DNA from: an uncultured Campylobacterota bacterium
Lineage (GTDB): Bacteria > Campylobacterota > Campylobacteria > Campylobacterales > Arcobacteraceae
NCBI GenBank assembly: GCA_903821805.1
Contig: CAIJNA010000066.1
Span: 1-5,106 of the forward strand
Direction of reading: 5' to 3'
DNA: 5,106 bases
The position numbers and the translations under genes were made by a program. Of this stretch, positions 1-5,106 are shown piece by piece; position 1 is the first letter of the stretch; every line of letters starts with the position of its first letter. The notes beneath the pieces were generated by a model. That model had not been told where the DNA came from. It made no database searches and saw only the letters and a program-made list of their open reading frames with translations.

Positions 1-93
1 AAGATTAAGATAAAATTCTGGCTTATTCCAATAAATAATGATAAATATTATGTAATTAAAAACTGGGATAGAAATAGACAAAATATCAAATAA
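1..93 (+). CDS. yidD: YidD, membrane protein insertion efficiency factor (C-terminal end only)
   Basis: The first reading frame is open from the left edge to TAA at 91-93 and gives 30 residues containing IKFWLIPINNDKYYVIKNW. This resembles the C-terminal tail of Campylobacterota YidD, which in Helicobacter pylori (recalled, not aligned) has a similar FWLVP...YYIIK ending. YidD is a small membrane-associated protein of roughly 70-120 residues that helps YidC insert inner-membrane proteins. Its conserved cysteine-containing core (the CR/KxxPTCS-type motif) lies left of the window and cannot be checked here. The stop is 20 bases before yidC on the same strand, as expected for the rnpA-yidD-yidC order, and this position supports the call. 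The identification rests on a short tail plus context. The main alternative is another small protein encoded before yidC. Confidence 0.72.
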   Translation, partial: KIKIKFWLIPINNDKYYVIKNWDRNRQNIK

Positions 94-99
94 AATACT

Positions 100-103
100 A
101 GGA
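100..103 (+). promoter_or_regulatory. Ribosome binding site of yidC
   Basis: AGGA at 100-103 lies 10 bases before the ATG at 114 and 16 bases before the next in-frame ATG at 120. The spacing favours 114 as the yidC start, although 10 bases is slightly long and the Shine-Dalgarno match is only four bases. Confidence 0.5.
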
Positions 104-113
104 TAATTAACAG

Positions 114-1760
114 ATGGGCATGACTAACAATACTCTCAATAAAGAAAATACACAAAAAAAGATTTTAATAGCAACAATCATTTCGTTTGCATTTTTCATA
201 GGATATGATTTTTTATATCTTCAGCCACAACAAGAATTAGCTAAACAAACACAACAAAAAGAGGCTCAAGCTTTAAAGCAACAATCTGAACAAACTCCAC
301 TTGTTAGTCAAATTGCAGGTGAAGCAAATAGCTCAGCAGCAAATAATGCTCCTTCTGTTCATGCAAATAATGCAAATGAAATTATTTCAACTATTAAAAC
401 AAAAACCTCAAATATTGAAATAGATAGCTTCGGAAGAATTGCTCAAATTACACTTACAACACATAGATTTCAAAATGAACAACATAATGCTATAAAATTA
501 TTTACACCAAGTCAGCTAAAACCACTTGAAGTAAGATTTTTTGATGCAAAAGTAAATGAAGAAGCATTTAAAATAAAAGCACAAGCAAGTTCAAAAGTTC
601 TTGATGCTAGCTCAGAACCTGTTAAACTAACTATTACTCAAACATTGTCAACAACTACACTTACTAAAGATTTAACTATTTATCCAGATGGACATTATGA
701 TTTAGATATCGCTACTAGTAATAAACAAAATTATTTTATTACTCCAGGATTCCGTCCAGATGTTTTAGCTGATGCTTATGCCGACCATGGTTCATTGCTA
801 ATTAAAAATGATGGAACATTAAACATTGTAGAAGATAAGGATTTGGATTCAAATGCAGAATTTGTAGGTATTCACGCAGCTTCTGCATTTGATAGATACT
901 ATGCAACTGTACTATACAACTTTGACAAAAATCTTCAAGTAACTCTTATGAGCAACAAGGATAAATCACCAGAAGCATTTATTCATATTATGAATAACGC
1001 TAAACTATCAGGATATGTTGGACCAAAAGATTATAATGCACTTAATGCTTTAGATGAAAAACTTACGAGTGTGATTGAATATGGATGGTTTACATTTATT
1101 GCTAAACCTATGTTCTCAATGCTTCAATATATTTATAATTATGTTGGAAACTGGGGTTGGACAATTGTAATTTTAACAATTCTTGTTAAGCTTATTTTAT
1201 TACCACTTTCTCATAAGGGTATGGTAAGTATGAATAGATTGAAAGAGCTTGCTCCTAAAATCAAAGCTATTCAAGAAAAATATAGTGATGATAAACAAAA
1301 AGCTTCTATGCACATGATGGAGCTTTATAAATCAGAAGGTGCAAACCCTATGGGCGGATGTTTACCTATCATACTTCAAATTCCAGTTTTCTTTGCTATT
1401 TATAGAGTTTTAAGTAATGCTATAGAGTTAAAAGGAAGTGAATGGATTTTATGGATTAATGATTTGTCTAAAATGGATCCTTATTATGTACTTCCTATTT
1501 TAATGGGAGTTACAATGTATGTTCAGCAAAGAATTACACCGTCTCAAATTCAAGATGAAATGCAACAAAAAATATTCCAATGGTTACCAGTTGTATTTAC
1601 TGTGTTTTTCTTATGGTTCCCTGCAGGACTTACTCTGTACTGGTTTATAAATAATCTAGTTACTGTTTCTCAACAATATTATGTAAATAAAATTTTTGCA
1701 AAAGAAAAAATAGCTAGACACGAAAAACATTTGGCAACAAAACATACAAACGAGAAATAA
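114..1760 (+). CDS. yidC: YidC, membrane protein insertase (Oxa1/Alb3 family)
   Basis: YidC inserts and folds inner-membrane proteins, alone or with the Sec translocon. The 548 residues have the Gram-negative YidC plan. TM1 is at about 17-36 (ILIATIISFAFFIGYDFLYL). A Gln/Ala/Asn-rich linker follows at about 37-90, then a large periplasmic P1 domain to about 320. The conserved insertase domain begins at GNWGW (345-349). It contains the cytoplasmic hairpin with LAPKIKAIQEKY, then NPMGGCLP (about 411-418) opening TM3, DPYYVLPILMGVTMY (455-469) in TM4, and FTVFFLWFPAGLTLYWF (495-511) across TM5-TM6. A basic tail follows from about 526, rich in Lys and His, of the kind thought to contact ribosomes. 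The length is typical. K359 sits where Escherichia coli has the groove Arg366. ATG 114 was chosen for AGGA spacing; ATG 120 is a close alternative. jag starts 19 bases after the stop. Confidence 0.98.
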   Translation: MGMTNNTLNKENTQKKILIATIISFAFFIGYDFLYLQPQQELAKQTQQKEAQALKQQSEQTPLVSQIAGEANSSAANNAPSVHANNANEIISTIKTKTSNIEIDSFGRIAQITLTTHRFQNEQHNAIKLFTPSQLKPLEVRFFDAKVNEEAFKIKAQASSKVLDASSEPVKLTITQTLSTTTLTKDLTIYPDGHYDLDIATSNKQNYFITPGFRPDVLADAYADHGSLLIKNDGTLNIVEDKDLDSNAEFVGIHAASAFDRYYATVLYNFDKNLQVTLMSNKDKSPEAFIHIMNNAKLSGYVGPKDYNALNALDEKLTSVIEYGWFTFIAKPMFSMLQYIYNYVGNWGWTIVILTILVKLILLPLSHKGMVSMNRLKELAPKIKAIQEKYSDDKQKASMHMMELYKSEGANPMGGCLPIILQIPVFFAIYRVLSNAIELKGSEWILWINDLSKMDPYYVLPILMGVTMYVQQRITPSQIQDEMQQKIFQWLPVVFTVFFLWFPAGLTLYWFINNLVTVSQQYYVNKIFAKEKIARHEKHLATKHTNEK

Positions 1761-1779
1761 TCGTCAAGGAATATTCAAA

Positions 1780-2649
1780 ATGAAAGAACTCCAAGAAGAT
1801 TTCATCGCATTTGAAGGAGCTACACTTGAAGAAGCTTATAAAAAAGCTTCTATTCAGTTTGCATGCTCTATTATTGATTTAAAAAGTGATATTATTCAGG
1901 CTCCAAGTAATGGATTTATGGGTCTTTTTAAAAAAAATGCAATAATTAAAGTTTACAGAACAGACAGAAAAGATTCAACATCTGAGTATGAAAATTTCCA
2001 AAAAAGCATAAAAAAAGACGAGATTCATATCAAAGACATAACTTTTGAAATGAAAGCAATACACACTGATATACAGCAAAATGAAAATAGTAACAAAACA
2101 AAACAGTCTTTGGAAAGTAATGAGAGCACTATATTTAATACTTTTTATGAAAAGAAAGCTGAAAATATTAGTGAGATTAGATTAATAAAAAACGATAAGA
2201 TTCTAGAAGAAATTAAGTTTAAGATCGATGAATTATTTTCGTATTTACCATACGAAATTGACCCTGTACAAGTATCTTATTATGATGATAATACTCTGTA
2301 TGTTGAGCTTTGTGGTAAAGATAGTGCATTGCTAATCGGTAAAGAAGGATATAGATATAAAGCTATTTCTTATGTTTTATTTAATTGGATTCATGAAAAA
2401 TATAATTTAATGATAAGGTTGGAAATAGCAGAGTTCCTAGTTTCACAAGAAGAAAGTATACATAAGTATTTAATTCCCGTTATTGAAACTATTAGAATTG
2501 ACGGCTTTTATAAAACAAAATACCTAGATGGTATATTGATACATATTGCTTTAACAAGATTAAGAGATGAATTTCCTGATAAATATATAGCAGTTAAGAG
2601 CAATATAAAAGGCGAAAAATATATTCTTGTAAACGAATACAGAAAATAA
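1780..2649 (+). CDS. jag: Jag (KhpB/EloR-like) RNA-binding protein, Jag-N/KH/R3H
   Basis: Jag proteins bind RNA and are usually encoded next to yidC. In Gram-positive bacteria the homologue KhpB/EloR influences cell elongation and division; the role in this lineage is not known to me. The 289 residues show three regions. The Jag-N domain is at about 1-60, with its signature GFMGLFKK at 45-52. A Lys/Glu/Asn-rich, probably disordered linker spans about 61-138. A KH domain at about 141-220 has the GxxG loop as GKEG (187-190) in LIGKEGYRYKAISYVLF. The C-terminal part (about 225-289) aligns in position with R3H but reads G251-xxx-H255 instead of the defining RxxxH, so the Arg is missing. The start is supported by AAGGA at 1766-1770, 9 bases before ATG. 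The location between yidC and mnmE supports the call strongly; RNA-binding specificity cannot be inferred. Confidence 0.93.
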   Translation: MKELQEDFIAFEGATLEEAYKKASIQFACSIIDLKSDIIQAPSNGFMGLFKKNAIIKVYRTDRKDSTSEYENFQKSIKKDEIHIKDITFEMKAIHTDIQQNENSNKTKQSLESNESTIFNTFYEKKAENISEIRLIKNDKILEEIKFKIDELFSYLPYEIDPVQVSYYDDNTLYVELCGKDSALLIGKEGYRYKAISYVLFNWIHEKYNLMIRLEIAEFLVSQEESIHKYLIPVIETIRIDGFYKTKYLDGILIHIALTRLRDEFPDKYIAVKSNIKGEKYILVNEYRK

Positions 2650-2671
2650 TTCTGGGATAAGTGAGACCAAA

Positions 2672-4030
2672 ATGTTTGACAACGATACAATAGTAGCTAT
2701 TGCTACAGCAAGTGGAATGGGTGCTATTAGTATCATAAGATTAAGTGGCAAGAACTCTTTAAAAATAGCAAAAAAGATCACAAAAAAAGATGATTTAACT
2801 CCACGATTAGCATCATTAACTAAACTTTATGATTTTAATGGGGATATGATTGATGAATCTTTGGTCATATATTTCAAAAACCCACATTCATTTACAGGCG
2901 AAGATGTAGTTGAATTTCAATGCCATGGTGGTATGGCTCTTACAAATATGATTTTAGATACCACACTTAAATTTGGTGCTAGATTGGCCAATGGTGGTGA
3001 ATTTTCAAAACGAGCATACTTAAATGGAAAAATAGATCTTACTCAAGCTTATGCTATCAGTAAATTAATAGAAGCTAAAAGTGAAGATGGTGTTAAGCTT
3101 TTGGCTCGTCAATTAAAGGGCGAATTAAAAGATTTTGTTGAAGAAATTCGTAAAGATCTTTTATTTATTTTAGCTTATGTTGAAGTTAGTATTGATTATG
3201 CTGAAGAAGATTTACCAGATGATATTTATTCTACAATCAAAATAAAATTATCACAAATAGATCATAAGCTTCAAGTCGCATTAGATTCAAGTAAACGTAG
3301 AGATGGAATGATAGATGGCTTTAAGGTAGCAATTGTTGGGAAACCAAATGTTGGCAAGAGTTCATTATTAAATAAATTGTTGAATTTTGATAGGGCTATT
3401 GTTAGCAATATCGCTGGTACAACTCGTGACACTATCGAAGAGAACATAAAAATTGGTACACATATCATTAAGATTGTTGACACAGCTGGAATCAGAGACA
3501 CTCATGAAGCTATTGAAAAAATAGGTATAGAAAAATCAATACAAGCAATTAGAGAATGTGATATTGTGGTTGCAGTTTTTGATAATAGTAGTATGTTTGA
3601 TGAAGAGGATTCAAAAATTGTTCAACTTTTAAATAATAGTGATAAAGAGAAAATTTTCGTTTTAAACAAATGTGATTTAGAAAATAAATTAGAAAGAACT
3701 TTGCTGGGCAAAATAGATGTAGAGCTAAGCATTTCCAAGAATATTACTAATAATTCACTTGAAAATCTAATTACAGCATTCAATAGAATACTAAATAGTA
3801 GAACATCATCAACTGATGGTATTGCTTTTATTTCAAAGTTTCAGATACTTAGTGTTGAAGATTCATTGTCACATATCAGACAAAGTGTTAAATCTCTAGA
3901 AACAGGGGAGTTGGAAATTTTTTCATATCATATAAATGATGCGCTTGAAAATATTTCAAAAATAACTCGACCATATGAGCACAAAGAGATGCTAGATGTT
4001 ATGTTTGGAGAGTTTTGTCTAGGAAAATAG
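2672..4030 (+). CDS. mnmE: MnmE (TrmE), tRNA uridine-5-carboxymethylaminomethyl modification GTPase
   Basis: MnmE works with MnmG to place a carboxymethylaminomethyl group on wobble U34 of certain tRNAs, using a methylene-tetrahydrofolate carbon and potassium-stimulated GTP hydrolysis. All 452 residues fit the family length. The N-terminal folate-binding and dimerisation domain (about 1-118) opens with DNDTIVAIATASGMGAISII. A helical domain is split around the inserted G domain (about 216-376). G motifs are complete: P-loop GKPNVGKS (223-230), with N226 in the potassium-coordinating position; GTTRDT (249-254); DTAG (270-273); NKCD (332-335). E282 matches the catalytic Glu of the Escherichia coli enzyme. 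The protein ends in the C-terminal CLGK (449-452), including the conserved Cys of the CxGK box. The start follows jag by 22 bases, with a weak Shine-Dalgarno-like AAGTGAG at 2659-2665. The stop is 13 bases from the convergent feoB stop. Confidence 0.99.
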   Translation: MFDNDTIVAIATASGMGAISIIRLSGKNSLKIAKKITKKDDLTPRLASLTKLYDFNGDMIDESLVIYFKNPHSFTGEDVVEFQCHGGMALTNMILDTTLKFGARLANGGEFSKRAYLNGKIDLTQAYAISKLIEAKSEDGVKLLARQLKGELKDFVEEIRKDLLFILAYVEVSIDYAEEDLPDDIYSTIKIKLSQIDHKLQVALDSSKRRDGMIDGFKVAIVGKPNVGKSSLLNKLLNFDRAIVSNIAGTTRDTIEENIKIGTHIIKIVDTAGIRDTHEAIEKIGIEKSIQAIRECDIVVAVFDNSSMFDEEDSKIVQLLNNSDKEKIFVLNKCDLENKLERTLLGKIDVELSISKNITNNSLENLITAFNRILNSRTSSTDGIAFISKFQILSVEDSLSHIRQSVKSLETGELEIFSYHINDALENISKITRPYEHKEMLDVMFGEFCLGK

Positions 4031-4043
4031 TAATCCTAGACAA
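4015..4043. terminator. Inverted repeat between mnmE and feoB, probable bidirectional terminator
   Basis: TTGTCTAGGA (4015-4024) and TCCTAGACAA (4034-4043) are perfect reverse complements. They form a 10-bp stem around a 9-base loop (AAATAGTAA) that contains the mnmE stop. The left arm codes for the Cys-Leu-Gly of the MnmE C-terminus. The right arm ends exactly where the feoB stop codon begins. On the + strand the stem is followed by TTATATTAAG, a weak U-rich tract. On the - strand it is followed by AAAACTCT, which is not U-rich. It therefore looks better suited to ending the yidC-jag-mnmE transcript than the feoB transcript. The stem has only four G-C pairs, so strength is uncertain. The position between convergent genes is the main support. 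Confidence 0.6.
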
Positions 4044-5106
4044 TTATATTAAGTACGAGGCGATATTGTAAACAATAAAGCTCATAATCCATGCTACTAT
4101 TGTTGTGAAAACAAATAAATACCCCAGATATCTATAGCCTCCACTTTCTTTTGCAAATACCATAGAAGCTGCGAAGCAAGGTAAATAAATCATAACAAAT
4201 GTAATAAAAGCAATTGCAGTAGGCAGTGGAATCTGTTTTTTTAACTCTTGCAAAAGTCTATCGTCTGTTTCTGTTGCATCTTCTCCTACATTATAAAGTA
4301 TTCCCAAAGTTGCCACTACAACTTCTTTTGCAGCCAATCCAGTTTCTAGAGCAACAGATAATCTCCAGTCAAATCCAAGAGGAGCAAACATAGGTTCACT
4401 AGCTTTTCCTAGTTGACCTAAATAACTATTTTCCAATTGAGTTTTCGGATTATCTGTTCCATTGTTTGGATAGTTACTAGCAAACCATATTATTATAGTT
4501 GCTGCCAAAATAAATGTCCCTGCTTTTTTTAAATACGAATAAGCTTGATTTGAAACAACCATATACATAAGTTTTAATGTTGGGAATCTGTATTTTGGCA
4601 TCTCCATAACAAAAGGCTCATCTGCTCCCTTGAAAACAAATTGACGAAGCAGTTTAGCCATTAATAAACCAAGAATGGCTCCACTGATATAAATAATAAA
4701 TAGGATGTTACCGGCTTGTTCAGGAGAGAAGAATGCTCCAGCAAAAAGTACATAAACTGGCAATTTAGCTCCACAACTCATAAAGCCAATAATAAACAGA
4801 GTAATCAATCTGTCTTTTTCATTTTTAAGTGTCCTTGTTGCCATATATGCAGGTACACTACAACCAAATCCTGTAACTAGTGGTATGAAACTTTTCCCAT
4901 GAAGTCCAAACTTATGGAAAAATCCATCAAGTAAAAAAGCTACTCTGCTCATATATCCAGTTGTTTCAAGTAGAGTAATTCCAATATAGAGAATAATAAT
5001 ATTTGGTAAGAATAATACTACAGCACCTACACCAGCAATAATTCCATCAGAAATTAATGATCTTAATCCATCATGAGATATTTCATTTCCAATTGTTTGG
5101 CCTAGC
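4044..5106 (-). CDS. feoB: FeoB, ferrous iron transport protein B (C-terminal membrane part, truncated by window edge)
   Basis: FeoB is the inner-membrane Fe(II) uptake protein. The frame stays open through the right edge, so the gene enters from outside and 353 C-terminal residues are present. The ATG at 4952 is internal, not the start: upstream codons read ISDGIIAGVGAVVLFLPNII and then LLETTGYM, which is typical FeoB core. Gate 1 with SFIPLVTGFGCSVPAYMATR has Cys at fragment residue 82. FMSCGAKLPVY (Cys 111) follows. A cytoplasmic-side segment leads to a transmembrane helix at about 190-210, then DWRLSVALETGLAAKEVVVA. The last part, YLPCFAASMVF (Cys 310), is the Gate 2 region, followed by two terminal helices. 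The N-terminal G domain, GDI domain and start codon are not in the window. No FeoA- or FeoC-like gene follows feoB, because it converges directly on mnmE. Regulation, such as a Fur box, would lie upstream, outside the window. Confidence 0.97.
   Translation of the reverse strand, partial: LGQTIGNEISHDGLRSLISDGIIAGVGAVVLFLPNIIILYIGITLLETTGYMSRVAFLLDGFFHKFGLHGKSFIPLVTGFGCSVPAYMATRTLKNEKDRLITLFIIGFMSCGAKLPVYVLFAGAFFSPEQAGNILFIIYISGAILGLLMAKLLRQFVFKGADEPFVMEMPKYRFPTLKLMYMVVSNQAYSYLKKAGTFILAATIIIWFASNYPNNGTDNPKTQLENSYLGQLGKASEPMFAPLGFDWRLSVALETGLAAKEVVVATLGILYNVGEDATETDDRLLQELKKQIPLPTAIAFITFVMIYLPCFAASMVFAKESGGYRYLGYLFVFTTIVAWIMSFIVYNIASYLI

Noticed and set aside
62..69. CTGGGATA at 62-69, recurring at 2652-2659 before mnmE, as a possible shared regulatory element
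   Set aside because: The first copy is within yidD codons and the second is in an intergenic gap near a Shine-Dalgarno region. Two eight-base matches in 5 kb are not convincing.
2508..2781. Two overlapping open frames on the - strand (60 and 73 codons) across the jag-mnmE junction
   Set aside because: They lie antisense to two well-identified genes, overlap each other in different frames, show no recognisable motif, and have hydrophobic composition typical of the reverse strand of AT-rich coding sequence.
3271..3501. A 76-codon open frame on the - strand inside mnmE
   Set aside because: It is fully antisense to the MnmE G domain, where codons are constrained by the P-loop, GTTRDT and DTAG motifs. 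It is a shadow frame with no independent support.
4950..4952. ATG at 4952 (- strand) as the start of a 302-residue protein
   Set aside because: The frame continues upstream to the window edge with clear FeoB sequence, so this Met is internal to feoB.
1..5106. A novel defence, mobile or RNA-based system
   Set aside because: Every stretch is accounted for by yidD, yidC, jag, mnmE or feoB with gaps of 22 bases or less. I saw no repeat arrays, transposase, integrase, toxin-antitoxin pair or unassigned gene.

Overview
This window looks like ordinary chromosomal housekeeping sequence from an AT-rich member of the Campylobacterota, most like Arcobacteraceae or Sulfurimonas relatives. That placement is an inference. 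It rests on low GC (roughly 30% by eye), on the protein flavour of YidC, Jag and MnmE, on a YidD tail that resembles the Helicobacter pylori YidD C-terminus from memory, and on the gene order yidD-yidC-jag-mnmE. No alignment was run.

Layout: positions 1-93 hold the last 30 codons of yidD. Three complete genes follow on the + strand: yidC (114-1760), jag (1780-2649) and mnmE (2672-4030). The gaps between these four genes are only 19-22 bases, so they are probably co-transcribed, with the promoter left of the window. This is the downstream part of the widespread rpmH-rnpA-yidD-yidC-jag-mnmE cluster. A feoB gene runs towards them on the - strand (4044 to the right edge). Its N-terminal G domain and start lie outside the window. 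mnmE and feoB converge with only 13 bases between their stop codons. A perfect 10-bp inverted repeat (4015-4043) overlaps the last codons of mnmE and abuts the feoB stop, and is the likely shared terminator.

How the genes work together: YidD and YidC handle insertion and folding of inner-membrane proteins. Jag is an RNA-binding protein usually encoded beside yidC. MnmE is the GTPase of the tRNA wobble-uridine modification enzyme. FeoB is a ferrous-iron importer, functionally separate from the operon and merely its convergent neighbour. There is no stretch over 300 bases without a gene, and I saw no mobile element, CRISPR array, RNA gene or riboswitch. I found no undescribed system. The points worth a second look are modest: the coding-embedded terminator, a Lys in place of the YidC groove Arg, and a degenerate R3H motif in Jag.
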